Assembly (NCBI GenBank): GCA_029378245.1
Contig: JARKIF010000012.1
Coordinates: 1,550,001-1,614,000 of the forward strand
Direction: 5' to 3'
DNA: 64,000 nucleotides
Origin: Roridomyces roridus
Lineage: Eukaryota > Basidiomycota > Agaricomycetes > Agaricales > Mycenaceae
Shown here: in pieces, positions 11,251-22,616 of the stretch
How positions within the stretch are numbered: the stretch's first letter is position 1
How the letters are laid out: each line of letters starts with the position of its first letter
The notes under the pieces: model-generated
Told to the model about the DNA's origin: nothing
Databases searched by the model: none
The model's input: the letters and a program-made list of their open reading frames with translations, nothing else
Position numbers and translations under genes: made by a program

Positions 11251-11673
11251 GTAGTTGGCCCTTCCAGTAGCTATAGCCTATTGGCGAGAGCGCAGATGAA
11301 TCCCGTTCGATTCGGGGTCGGGCAGTTCTTTAATCCCTGTGCCTACCAGGCCTCGGAATGCAGTGAATACCCACCCAGTTTTCGCGCATCATCGAGTCGA
11401 TATCTGTGAGGTTCAACATGGTCGAGGTTGTAGCATGACCAGGCGATTGCATCTGCATCTCCGCCTGTGCTGTGTTCTCTTCTCTGGGTGATGCTGAAAG
11501 TTGCCGTTCGAACCGGACCGTCGCCACTGAGCTTCAGGGCTGACCATACATTTTTCACACCCAAACATGAGATTTTGACCAATATTTTCAAGCAGTCTTC
11601 CGTAGGATTTCAGACTCGCGCCCATGAGTCGTCGAACATGGATGTACAGTAATTTAATGCTCTCCAGATAAAT
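11251..11673. other. intergenic, no gene supported
   Basis: There are open minus-strand frames between 11,330 and 11,625 (for example LKSYGRLLENIGQNLMFG) but no family match or clear splice chain. It lies just downstream of the GH3 stop and may include its 3' untranslated region or a gene relic. Confidence 0.35.
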
Positions 11674-14600
11674 TCACATTTCCATTTCCCCCGTCAAATG
11701 AATCGCCCTCGACGAACTGCCCACAAAGACCTTGAACGTACCCTTCGGAACGACCCAATCCTGCATTACGACATCCCAAACACTCAAATCCTTCCTCCTC
11801 AACGCAACACTCACATGCGCAGACGCACCCGCGCGAATCATCGTCCTAGCAAACCCACGCAGAACCCTGGGAGGCTCGTTCACCGACGCTGGGAACCCGA
11901 GGTACACTTGCGAGACTTCGTTGCCTGCGACTGTGCCCGTGTTGTGTACGGTAAAGGAGATTGTGGCGATTTGCTCGTAGAGCTCGGTGGGTCCGCCGAT
12001 GGGGTTGATGGTAGAGGAGAGCGGGGAGGGGGCGCTGGATGTGGCGTTTGCCGTCGCCGAGGCTGAGGCTGAGGCAGACGCGGAGGCGGATTGAACAGAT
12101 CCAGACACAGAGAACGACGAGGCGGATGCAGAGGGCACAGAGACAGCCGAAGCCGAGGGGGACACGACGGGGCTGCTGGCCGTTGCGCTACTAGCGCTGG
12201 CAGTCTTGGTACTAGCCAAACTAGCGCTCGACGCCGGACGGCCTGGGACGTCAGAGAAACTTGTCGGAAGCGGTGCGATAGTCGACACCGCACGACGCCT
12301 GCCTCTCGACTTGGCTATCGCCAACCCGCTATACGAAAAAGTCGTATAGCTCAGCCCAAAGCCAAATTCGAACCTCGGCTCGATACCCTCTGCGTCAAAG
12401 TGCCTGTACAGCTCCTCTTCAGCTTTCTCTACTGCAAAAGGAAAGAAAGACTCCACCCACCGATAGTCAATGTTCAGCCCCTCGCTATAAGTAATTTGGG
12501 GAACCTTGTCGCTCGTCGTGTAAAGCACATCCGCAGGATAATTCGTCCTCAGCTTCGCAATCGTATACGGCAACCGTCCACTGGGATTCGTCGCCTGACT
12601 GCCATCCGCAAAGAGAACGTCCACCAGAGCGTTGCCACTCTCCTGCCCAGGGATCCCCGCATGCACGACAGCAGTCACATTCGGATGCTCAATCCAACTC
12701 TCAAGTAGAACCGGACCGACGACGTGCTGCACAACGATGGTGTTGCCGCAATTGTCCGCAGTGGCGAGGATCAAGCCTTCCCCTCCATGCCAAAGCGTGA
12801 GATTCGCTCGGTCGCCCATGTTGTCGTCAATGTGCAGGTATCCCTCGCCCGAGTCGGCGTTGACAAAGACGAGGCATGTGTCGGCGAGGGAGGCGCTGGT
12901 GCGGACGGCGGCGAGGTTAAAGTCATTTGTGATGCCGTCGATGAGGACGGTGGGGTCGATAGATTGGATGTGGGTGGAGATGGCTGAGAGGGGCTCGATG
13001 AGGTAAGGGAATTGCGCGGTTCCTGGAGAGGCGTTAACATTGAATTCTTGTTTGGAAAGAAATAATGGTACCAGATCCCCAGCCCATGGCGAGAGTCCCT
13101 TGACTGCATGCATGATCGGTGAATTCACTCATCCCAGTTGCGCATCCATTGGGACCATCGGGATTCGTTCCTGCGTCCGAGCCAAAGATTCCAATACCTT
13201 GGAACTATATCAACAAGTCGACTTGATGCACGTTAGGCACACACACGTTTGATCTTCTGAACTCTCAACGGCAGCGCATTGTCGGTATTCTTGAGCAATA
13301 TCGCGCTTGCGGCACCAATCTCACGAATGAGCTTGTAGTGGTCGGCTTGCACACTGTCGTCATCAGTGAGACCGGAAGAAAATCGAATAATTGCTTTGAA
13401 ACGAACTTGATATGCTCATTCACAAGTTCCCCTTCGTGAAATGTCTCTTGGGTCAGCTGCGAGAAGCTCACGTTGGGGTAATTCTTGTCCTGGCCCAGCA
13501 TGTACCACGTCGCGATGATACGAGTCACCTTTCTTTGCATGAACGAGGAGGGATGAGATGAGGACAAATGACGCACCATATCATCCACCCGCGCCTCTGG
13601 TACACTCCCATTATTCACGCTCTCGATTAGTTGAGCGCCCCACCACGAATTCGTGGCTGTGGATGGGTCCGGTTGGTTCTGGGGGCCGATGTTCTGGTGG
13701 AAGCTAAAGGACGTAGTGCAGAGAAAGGGCAAGGAAACGCACGTATCCGACAAACCCAGGCATATCCATATCCACCCCAGCGAGGGCGGGCTGCACACCG
13801 TTGATCATAGCAGCCCAGTCGGACATCACAACGCCTGTACAACTTGAGCGAAGAGTAAACGCACATGGAGTACGATCGATCACACCTTGGAAGCCCAACT
13901 CTTCCTTCAACACGCCATTGATGAGCTTGCTGTTTTGGCAGGCCTGAGTTTGGTTGATATAGTTATACGAGCACCTGCCACACGGACGGTCAGATGATGC
14001 AATTCATTGAAAGCATAAATACGCACATGACCGCGCCCACCCCCGCTTTAACAGCCTCGGCGAACGGCCAGAGATAGACCTCATGCAGCGTGCGGTCGTC
14101 TATATTCGACGACTCCACCATTGACGACTCTGAACCGCCTCGGAAGTGCTCCTGTTCATTTCCGATACTGTGGGCGGTTAGTCGAGTAGGGAGCAAGCGG
14201 CGACGAAATGGAACGTACAAGTGTTTAACCGTGGCGATAACGCCAGCAGCTTGGTATCCCTCCACCGATGCCGCGGTAGCAACGCCAGAAAGGAAGGGAT
14301 CCGCTCCAAACCCTTCCCAGTTGCGGCCACCAGCAGCAACACGGCCTGCACGAGACGAAGAAACCGTCAGTCTCGTAAAATCGCGCAGAGAGAACATACC
14401 CATATTCGTCATCGGCCCCAAAGCAAAGTTGACACCTTTACCCTTGTGTTCTGCACCCATCGCCTGACCCCTTGCCTGAATGAGGCCTCGATCCCAAGTC
14501 GCGGCAGCATTAATTCCAGCCGGGAACGCGCTGACGAAATCCGCGAACCGCACGCCGAGCGGGCTGTCTTGGAGACAGAGACCCTTCCATCCAAGACGAG

Positions 14601-14877
14601 GTATCGTTCCCGAGTTGCCGACACAGCGGCCTAGGACGTCGATCCCTGTGGTCACGTTGATCTTTTCGGGGAGAGTGAGCTGAGCGACGAAGGTGCGGGC
14701 ACGGGAGACGGAGGCAGCCCAATTGCCTTGGCCGTTCACGTTGGGCGAGGGGAGGACGATGGGGGAGATCCATTCCTCGAAGCCAGGTGGGGCTGCGTCG
14801 GGGATGCCTGTGACGACGTCGCCGAGGGTGGGCGTGCTCAGGAGGAGTGCGAGGAGTGCTGCTGGCGGGGTCCACAT
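11674..14877 (-). CDS. GH3 beta-glucosidase, secreted
   Basis: The protein starts [20 protein letters not shown], a likely signal peptide. The TIM-barrel part follows: [56 protein letters not shown], then [17 protein letters not shown] and the catalytic nucleophile motif VVMSDWAAM in a mid-gene exon (about 13,805-13,830). The second domain has [35 protein letters not shown] and [10 protein letters not shown]. The end is an FnIII-like domain ([32 protein letters not shown]). At least eight exons stay in frame and the gene looks intact. Members of this group remove terminal beta-linked glucose from cello-oligosaccharides or glucans outside the cell. Odd point: a Ser/Ala/Val-rich insert of about 90 residues sits just before the FnIII-like domain. 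The neighbouring minus-strand thaumatin-like gene also encodes a secreted protein. Confidence 0.93.
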
Positions 14878-15848
14878 GTCTTGCTTGAGGGGAGGAAAGG
14901 AGGTCCATTGGGCTTAAGAAACCCGGGAAATCTGGCATGGAGCTAAAGTTGCAGCCTTGGCACAATGTTGTCGACACACCTGACCAGCTTTGTATTGGCT
15001 TCGTACGCTTCCATCTGTCGATACCCGGTCGGACAATAGGCGCTCTTGGAGCTTTAGAAGTTCCGAACGGTTGGCTGAGGAAGTAGTCGAAGCCTGAGCT
15101 TCGGGATGCTGCGTTTCCGACAGTGGCATGGTATCGGTGAAAGGTGATGTGAGTCACCTGATTGATTTAATTTGATTGCGCCACGCGGATCACCCCGGGA
15201 TTAGGCGATCCGTTGATAGTTGTGGCGTCGCACGCCAGAGTGAATATTCACAGATAGGACTACCCTTGCATCCAATGCCATTCATGCAGGCATTAAGTGT
15301 CAAGAAAAGCCCGGGTTGCCGATCGACTCGGGGTCGGGCTCTGTGGGCCTTTCAGGTTTGACCTTTTTCTCTTCTCCTTCGGTAGCAATTGGTGGCCCTC
15401 TCACCATTGTACAGCCGCGCATGTGGCTCTGCCCAACACTTAGAGGTTTGTAATTCACGCCATGAGCCACTCCGGAGTCCATATGAGATTGAACATCCCG
15501 TTCAATCGGGATCTCGCCATTCTTGTATTCGGTGCAAATGCTTTTTCCCTCGTTGTCTTTTCAGCTTTGACCACTACTGAATTCTCTTTGAACGCAGATG
15601 TTGGCTCATCATATTCATCCATTCGAAGAGCTGCTGTGTTGTGTCGAATCATTTACAGAGACACATCAAGGTGAAAGGTTGCAACTTGCAAGTTATATAG
15701 CCAGGCAATGCTATTCATAGCGTCGCGTTCGAATCGGGAGTTGACCAGTGTCCCTTCTCCAATCGTTTTTTGACAGTAAGGTAAATTATATTCACAAAAC
15801 ACACGAATGGGGACAGTTTTCCTCCAACACCAACCAAGCGACTTCCCC
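14878..15848. other. intergenic, no gene supported
   Basis: This is the upstream region of the GH3 gene. A copy of GATCGACTCGGGGTCGGG lies near 15,317-15,336, shared with about 11,110. Nothing protein-like was recognised. Confidence 0.4.
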
Positions 15849-16822
15849 TCAGGGGCAGTATCTAGAAACACGAAAATCAGCCTCAGAGAGTAGTTAGGGA
15901 AGGAAAAACTGCTCAACGTACACGACGGTATAATCTCCACTGGCGCACACACGCGTGGCTTGGTCGAGCGGGCCCGTGCCGCCGCAAGTTCCAGAGGTGT
16001 CGCCGGGGCGGTAGGCCTGCGTCAGTCAATAGTAAGGGAGCAAAGACGAAAGTAGTTTGCCACGCACCTCGTTGCAAGGACAATCCACACTGGTGCAAGT
16101 CACCGCGTCGCAGCCGCTGGGAGGAATGATCTTCTGGGGCTACATACAATGCGTTCACATCATCGTTGCAACATTCGAGGACGGGACTTACGACGGAGAA
16201 GCCTTGGATGTTGCTGATGTCGTAGTCGCTGGAGGAGCTACATCAACATCTCCCGCTGGAATCAAGAAATACTGTAGCGCACGTATTGCCACCGATGTTG
16301 GTTGCATCAAAGTTCCACTCGGTCATGGAACATCCAGCTTCCCCAAACGCGACTATGAAACTAGATGAGCGGGAGTGGGGTGATCGGAGGAACCGACTTA
16401 CTACCGCCGAAGCAGTCGTTCTGGCATCCCGAGTTGGGTGGGTGATCGCAGATACGGCCTGCGCCGCGTTGTCTTCAGTCAGGGAAAGCAGTTATCGTAC
16501 CCCGGATATTGGAGCGCACCATTCCATCCAGTGGGAACGACGAGGTTGTAGCTCCCACCCGCTGGGATGTCCGGAATCGCGGGACCTAGCATCGGAGAGT
16601 CGGAGGTCTGGATGAGCAAATCGTTTGCGTTGAAACGCACCGGTGTAGTCCACCCCGCTGTGAGGGAAGCTGCTCACCGTCATCCCAACGGCGAAGCCAC
16701 AGTTGTTCTGCACAATATTGAGGAAATTCTCCAAACTCGTAGAGAAGACAGACGCACGCGGAGAGTGATGGTGTGCGCGCTGGCGACAGCGAGGAGGGAA
16801 GCGAAAAGGAATGTAGAGAACA
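15849..16822 (-). CDS. thaumatin-like secreted protein
   Basis: The start MFSTFLFASLLAVASAHTIT gives a signal peptide. The exons then read NNCGFAVGM (the usual thaumatin start), GGSYNLVVPTGWNGALQ, a Cys cluster CDHPPNSGCQNDCFGG, AGCSMTEWNF, YDISNIQGFSV, PPSGCDAVTCTSVDCPCNE, then AYRPGDTSGTCGGTG and the end GDYTVVYCP. I count about 190 residues and 12 cysteines, shorter than plant thaumatins but normal for the small fungal type. Eight short introns are needed; one of 47 bp removes an apparent in-frame stop near 16,247. Fungal thaumatin-like proteins are linked to beta-glucan binding or cleavage and to cell-wall changes. Function is inferred from the family only. Confidence 0.85.
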
Positions 16823-17061
16823 TGGTCAAACTGGTAGGGAAAGAGCGATTTGAAGAGGGAATGGAGAAGAGGGAATCTGTGCCAAATCTCGCTGATAAGG
16901 GAGACTGGTACATGCGTTGACTAGGAAACGCACAGGTGGATGTTTCAAGAATTTCAGACTTTGATTCCGTGCCGTCGGATGTCGTCATTGCGGCATCCCC
17001 ACCTCGGCATGGGGACGCGCGCCGCATGAAATGGGGACTCCGCACCCAACTCCGACTTCCA
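16823..17061. other. intergenic
   Basis: Upstream flank of the thaumatin-like gene, ending at the left border of the outer inverted repeat near 17,062. No gene was seen. Confidence 0.4.
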
Positions 17062-17151
17062 ATGGAGACGGCGATGTGGGGGAGCTTTTTGGACGATGGG
17101 GAGTTGAATGGACGTTTAGATAGGTTTGAAGGCGACACAGATGCCGAGTAG
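17062..17151 (+). pseudogene. 3' fragment of unknown gene (partner of 23.8-25.0 kb gene)
   Basis: It encodes only the last 29 residues (WGSFLDDGELNGRLDRFEGD and a short tail, then TAG). The full-length relative lies on the minus strand at 23,830-24,966. The fragment was carried along by the inverted duplication. Its frame to the stop is intact, whereas the longer copy has lost one base in the same place. Confidence 0.7.
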
Positions 17152-17248
17152 AAATTACTTTTCCGATTCAAATCTGATGTCGAGATTAAATTCATGATTA
17201 TTGTAACTAGTCTCGGCGAATATCTACTATAGCCAGTTCCCGGCTGTC

Positions 17249-17976
17249 CTAATCAATCCTCTTCCCACATTGCAGCAGCAAAGTCGCCAGCACACAGCGC
17301 TCCACAAGGCCTGCCGAGACGGCAGCCTGCGTGATTTCCAGGGAAACCGCGCCATCTGGGGCAAGCAAAATTTGTGCCAGCAGCTCCGGAGTCAGACTGT
17401 CGGCTGGATACAACTGCGTTGAACATCATCAAACATCACATCAGTCGGTGATGCAGAGAGTCACTTACGCAGATGGCATTCTTCCGGGGAGCCCAGACGT
17501 AATCCTGCTCAGAGACAGTCATCCTGCGATGACTGGGATCTCTTAGTATCTACCGCTGACGCCGACATGCGCCCATACATACCTCAGGTCGTTGGAAACA
17601 ACCAACCACTCTCCCACACGTTGCTTCGGAACAATATCCCGAATTTCAACCAACGGGTACTGCTTCCACTCAACCAGGGCAAACCGTCTTGTCCTCCAAG
17701 TTCTTCACAACCGTGTATCCCCGCATCGAGTCGTCGGTCACGATCTTGTAATACGGCACCGTGTTCTTACCGACGACGGTGCAGTTGAGGATGGTCGGGT
17801 TGAATGCCGTGAAGTAAAAGTGTAGATTGTTGGAGCGGCTGGGGTTGGCGGCGAAAGGCAAGGGCTCCGTGGACGGATGGATTGGGAGTGCTAGAGCTGG
17901 CGTGTCGGCTCGAGTTGGGGCTGGACCACATCGCATACGGGTTTATGTGCGCGAAATTTTCGTTGCCTGAGTTCAT
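17249..17976 (-). pseudogene. DUF6593-like protein, copy 1, two frameshifts
   Basis: It starts MNSGNENFAHINPYAMWSS, followed by NPTILNCTVVG, a VPYYKIVTDDSM-type strand, VVKNLEDKT, VEWKQYPLVEIRDIVPKQRV, VSNDL, then after two introns (donors gtatgt and gtaagt) DYVWAPRKNAIC, LYPADSLTPELLAQILLAPD and LATLLLQCGKRID before TAG. This is the pattern of small agaricomycete proteins I know as DUF6593-containing; function unknown. Compared with the copy at 22.6 kb there is one extra base near 17,855 and another near 17,680. Each shifts the frame, so it is dead unless these are sequence errors. The introns are intact here. Confidence 0.7.
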
Positions 17977-18050
17977 CGCTGATTGTTTGGGAAGAAATGG
18001 ACGGTTCTGGTGTGGAAAATGTTGGTGCGGCATTTATGTATGTTTCCTCG

Positions 18051-19139
18051 AATTGACTAGCACTCCGGTCGAATACACAGATCGCAGTGTTCTGTCACGG
18101 ATACACGGAAAATACAATTGAAAAGTGACTCCAATCCCGTGGCGTGCCGTTCAACAGAAGCCCGCTTTGAAACCAGGTAAGGGCGCATCGAGCAACATCA
18201 CGTGCCACAACGGATGCGCTCATATCGCTATTAACTCCCTCCGCATCCCGAAATTCACGAATCTGGCTTCTCCAGCCCTTGGGGATAGTCCATACCTTGA
18301 GTTATACAAGCCTGATTTGCGACTTTACTCTTCCTCGAAGCCCCATAGCGTTTTTATCAGACACTGTGTAAACACGTGATGTAGCTCGATGCTCCCTTAC
18401 CAATGAAAATTTAATATGCGGGCCAACCTCAGCTTACTCAGAATTACTCACAGTTACGCGGAGCGCTGGAATGCAAGATGGTTCTCAATAATTGTATTCG
18501 ATGAGGCGCCGGCGTACGTCGGGTTGTTTTACCCGCACAGTTTGTGTCCAGTGAAACTTGAAATTGGCAGATGTCACCGTAGTAGGAATTGTCAAGCATC
18601 TCCACCAATGCTCTCCATTCCCTTAACTGCAGCCACTGGTGCTGATGCAAGCACTGATCAGCCGGCCGCACCCGAATCTCATGAATCATGATCTGTGGTT
18701 GAAATTGCAGGCCACTCCACTCGTAACTACATATATATACGAAGGTCTGTCGCGTACTTACACAATTTACAATGATTCACTTTTAAAATGAGTTATAGGT
18801 AGGCGCTACTCCAGCTCGACATTTGTCGACATTTGTCGACATTTGGGCGTTGACAGCGTCGGCGAACTCGGTGTTTAGTGATCCGTGGGAACCGGATCAG
18901 CGCCATGTCTGAATTGTGCCGTCCGGTCAATTTATTCCGTGTACTTGAGTCGCAGCATCAATAGAAGTCAAATGCCAAATTTTCGGGGACGGGATCTGAG
19001 CTGTCGATAAGTCAATTCTCCAACTGAAGGCAGCTGAAGGCCAAGTCCGCGTTCGTCAACCGTGGGAACCAGATCAGCGCTCAGTCATTTCTGCGCAACG
19101 GCGTTTGTCTGCCTCCTCCTCTTCAGACTTTCAATTCTT
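18051..19139. other. spacer between outer and inner inverted repeats, no gene seen
   Basis: It contains a short perfect tandem repeat (TTTGTCGACA units, about 18,817-18,845) and two related GTGGGAACC(A/G)GATCAGCGC words (18,885 and 19,063). No protein family was recognised. Confidence 0.4.
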
Positions 19140-19420
19140 TGTCCCGTTCGACGGTGGAATCTCCAAACAGGTAAATTTGGCAGCCGTCAGACTCAGCGGA
19201 GCTTTGGAGTAGGGCCTAGGTACCATCATATGAATACTGGGAGACAGTGGGATGAATGGCACTGCAAGTCCGTAGTGAATGAGTATGGCCCTGCAAGTGA
19301 ATGGGTAGAACCCCGCAACCCAAATGGGTGTATCAGTATTCGGAGTCGTATCCCACGCCCCTGAGTCCAATGGAAGGGGAGCCGGGGAATGCATTCACGG
19401 TGTAATCAATTGGATAAGAA
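19140..19420 (+). repeat. inner inverted repeat, left arm
   Basis: It matches the reverse complement of 21,870-22,150. Shared words include GAATGGTTAGAACCCCGCAAC-type sequence, AATGGGTGTATCA and CCCACGCCCCT. On translation both arms give a PRNxNGCI segment, so they may be remnants of one gene. The two arms flank the MpaB-like gene. Confidence 0.65.
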
Positions 19421-19852
19421 ATAGATGTCGTCCCAAGGCTGTCGCGACTCCGTGCGCAGGAGGAAGTTGAACAGGCGTGAGGAGGAGCCGAGGGTAAGCA
19501 ATGATGCGCAATCAACCACCCAAGAATCACTGCTCCCGAGTGCTCACGTGAGGGTCAAGTGGTCCGTGAGTGCCGAGCCCTCTTGTCTCCGCACCACCAC
19601 TTCCGCCGAGCGCCAGTGCTCGCCACTTGTACTCTTGTTGTCAGCCCTCGTCCATGGAATGATTCGGCCACGATATATCCCGGGTATGTATGCTTCTTTC
19701 TGCGCTGGATGGCAGCGAAATGGCTGCTACCTGTCGGCCATCCTGGGCAGTTTCAGCTCCGGCGCTACTCTACTGTTCTACAAATATCGCGTGGGTGTCA
19801 TCCCCGTTACTGCCGCTGCTGAGCGTCCCGAGCCGACTGGCAGCTAGCGCAG

Positions 19853-19859
19853 TATAAAA
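19853..19859 (+). promoter_or_regulatory. TATA box of MpaB-like gene
   Basis: TATAAAA ends 25 bp before the ATG at 19,885. Fungal transcripts with short leaders would fit this spacing. Confidence 0.5.
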
Positions 19860-19884
19860 TGCCATACAGCTTTTTCAGGCTACC

Positions 19885-21787
19885 ATGATATCAATGCAGG
19901 ACCCCACTTTGCCCTCCCTTCCACTCAGCGCAATTGCGACTGCTCTGGGCTTTATCCTCTACCTCTGTGTCGTCCGAGACCTCCGATGGCAGCGATACGA
20001 TGCTATACACAAGAAATACCAGGCCAAGTTCGAGGCGGGTACGCTCACGCCGGTGGAGGCGCAGGAGGTCGTTCAGGTGTGTTGTGATGCCCGGGGCTGC
20101 TTGATTAGCTCATGACGAGCATGCTTTCAGCTCGTTTCCATGTACGATATGCCTTTCCTGGCAGAGCAGGCTCTTTCTTTTGCGAATTTCAAGACCTATG
20201 CCATCGTGGGTACCATCCTGATTCCTGATCCCCTTGAGTCGTACTTACTTGATTGTCGTGCCCATCTAGCCCACGATATCCAAGCTTCTTTGCGAGACCA
20301 GACAGCTGGCATCCGAAGAGCATGTTTCGAGGCGATACGCAGATGTGAGTAGCACGGTTCTCGTCTCTGTGATTTTGACCAATACCTTGGATAGACGAGG
20401 ATTTTGGCATGCGAGTCACTCACTTTCGCTCGAACTGGATTAACCGAACTGAAAATCACTGCAGTGACCTGGCAGAATTGCTCTCTCTCCGGGCGTTCCA
20501 TTCCAACTGGCTCGTCGACGCCCACAGTGGACCCGCGGGTATCCCTCTCCATCGCGCGGGTCAACTGGATGCATGCCAAGTACAAGATCGTAGGTCATCG
20601 CGTCCGTTCATCGGTTCTGACGATGACACTGGTTGTACAGTCCAACGACGATTTTCTGTTTACGCTTTCGTTGGTCATATTTGAGCCTGTGGTACGTCGT
20701 TCATGCTTCAAATGTGGGTCGTCCCGCTGATGAGACTAGAGGTGGACGGCACGCTACGGATGGCGGGAATTATCACTGCTCGAGAAACATGTACGCTGGC
20801 ATTCTACTTTGCCGAAGTCATACTCATCCGCGCATCTGCAGGCCCTCTTCGTATTTTGGTCTGAAGTGGGAAGGCGCATGAATATCAAGGATATTCCCAC
20901 TAGCATGCAGGAACTTCAGGCGTGGTCGGAGGTGAGTATATCTATCTCACTCATCAGCCCTTGAACAATCCTCAATCGATTCAGGCGTACGAAGAAGCAC
21001 ATATGATCCCTGCGCAAACCAATCACACCCTCTCAAAGCACACGACTGGCGAGCTCCTATTCCCTGTCCCTCGCAGGTTTGGTCTCCGCCAAGTTACCGA
21101 GGGTCTAACGAGGGCGTTGCTCGAGGACCGCGTCCGGATCGCGATGATGTGGGTCAAAATACCAATGTTCCATTCAGACGGCTGAGTGTCGTGAAGGGAG
21201 CCTGAAGCACCGACATACGCGGCTTATCTGGTCCCCTTCCTGTTACGCCTTGCTGCATGGACGCAGAAGCACCTTCTACTCCCACGGCTCAAGCCGTTTT
21301 CCGTCGTTCAGATTGACCTCCCTGAATCCTCGCCCTGTGGCCCGCGGCTGGTTCCCACCAAGTTCGTTGGTTCTTCTGCTCATCTTGCCTGGCTTTATGA
21401 CATCGTATCATTGCATCGTATGTAGGTTCACTTCAAAGCCGTGGTACAAGCCTCGCCGTCAGGGCCATTGGGTGTTCATTGATCGGTTGTTGGTCATGGT
21501 GGGATGGCACGCGGACGTTCCCAGCGCTGCCTATAAATCGGATGGGTACAAGATACATGAATTGGTGAGGACCTTTTTTCTTCGCCCTGCCCGTTTCCGC
21601 ACTCATTTCTCTTTTCAATGAAAAGGGCCCGACTCGTTTTGAAAACGGTTAGTCAACCCACTATAGCCGGTTGGATGTTCTTGACGACGGTTTGATTCCA
21701 GATGGACACGAGGAAGTGTTTAAAATTGCTGAGGGGTTGCAGGGATGTCCCATCTCCGACGCCTGGAAATACGGGAAGAAGAGCTGA
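19885..21787 (+). CDS. MpaB-type (DUF2236, rubber-oxygenase-like) oxygenase
   Basis: The start MISMQDPTLPSLPLSAIATA is followed by one membrane helix (LGFILYLCVV), then LRWQRYDAIHKKYQAKFEAG, LTPVEAQEVVQ, LVSMYDMPFLAEQALSFANF, the family motif SIARVNWMHAKYKI, NDDFLFTLSLVIFEPVRWT, LFVFWSEVGRRMNIKDIP, AYEEAHMIPAQTNHTL, RALLEDRVRIAMM, PWYKPRRQGHW, and GPTRFE before TGA. At least eight GT-AG introns keep everything in frame, so it looks intact. The family includes ER-bound fungal MpaB, which cleaves a lipid side chain oxidatively in mycophenolic acid synthesis, and bacterial latex oxygenases; the substrate here is unknown. It has no biosynthetic neighbours and sits alone at the centre of a nested inverted duplication. 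Confidence 0.85.
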
Positions 21788-21869
21788 GTGGTCCAAGGAA
21801 AATATTATGGTTGGTCAATACCGATCAATGCCGATTGAGTAGCAGACGATACATATGTGAGATCCTCCT

Positions 21870-22150
21870 CGTGATCCTATGCTGGCCGAAAGCAAGTGCC
21901 GACATGCATTTCCTATCCACTTGACCACGCCGCGAACGCATTCGAATTCGGGCTCCTCTCTCCATTGGATTGGAGGGGCGTGGGAAGTGACTCCGTACTG
22001 ATTGATACACCCATTTCTGTTGCGGGGTTCTAACCATTCACTATGTACATACTCCAAGTGCCATTCCTCGCAGTATAGTTCCTGCGTCCAAGCTCCAATT
22101 CTGACAGTTGTCAAATTGATATTTTTGGACATTCCACCCGGCGACATATG
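21870..22150 (-). repeat. inner inverted repeat, right arm
   Basis: Reverse-complement partner of 19,140-19,420. On the minus strand it reads WHLEYVHSEWLEPRNRNGCI, matching the EWVEPRNPNGCI segment of the left arm. I do not recognise the protein family. Confidence 0.6.
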
Positions 22151-22544
22151 GAGAAGTCAGACAAGCGCCGTTACGGCGACTGAGCGCCAATCTGCGGAGG
22201 AGCGACTGAGCGCTAATCAAGCGCTCATCTATCCCCCACGGTTGATTGACGCCGAGTCCGCCGAAGACCTGGGCGGCAAAAATGTCCAGGTACACAGAGT
22301 GCGGACGGCCCACATCCCTCGAACAAGAATTGATGACGATCTACGATTCGGGACGGTCGTGGGTTTCTGGCTGTTGAGTTTTCATTATTAGCTGGTTTCA
22401 CAGCGGCTTTCTGTCGAACGGCTTGTCACGGGAGGCATCCAACTTTGGTTCAATTCTGCCATCCGCGTATCCGTGACACAATACTGTAAACTGCGTACTG
22501 GACCGGGGTCGCAGACCGTGGGTCTTGGACGCAGTGGCATTCAA
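22151..22544. other. spacer, no gene seen
   Basis: It lies between inner and outer repeat arms. No supported feature. Confidence 0.4.
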
Positions 22545-22616
22545 TTCATGAAATCATAAATGCCGCACCACCAAATTCGACGACCGAACCCTCCGTTTTT
22601 TCCCAAACAATCAGCA

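Larger units (their letters stand above)
17062..18050 (+). repeat. outer inverted repeat, left arm
   Basis: This arm of about 985 bp is the reverse complement of 22,545-23,945. The right arm is longer only because of an extra block of about 420 bp. Homology starts at GATGTGG...GAGCTTTTTGGACGATGG and ends at GCGGCATTTATG, well outside the genes within it, so this is a segmental duplication and not just gene similarity. Confidence 0.85.

Noticed and set aside
12091..12990. Long plus-strand frames opposite the GH3 gene
   Set aside because: They are antisense shadows of a high-GC coding exon whose minus-strand frame has clear GH3 motifs.
16240..16260. Apparent in-frame stop in the thaumatin-like gene
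   Set aside because: It falls in a 47-bp intron with good borders (AC|gtgcgc, gatgtag|CTCC); splicing joins NIGGNT to SSSDYDISN in frame.
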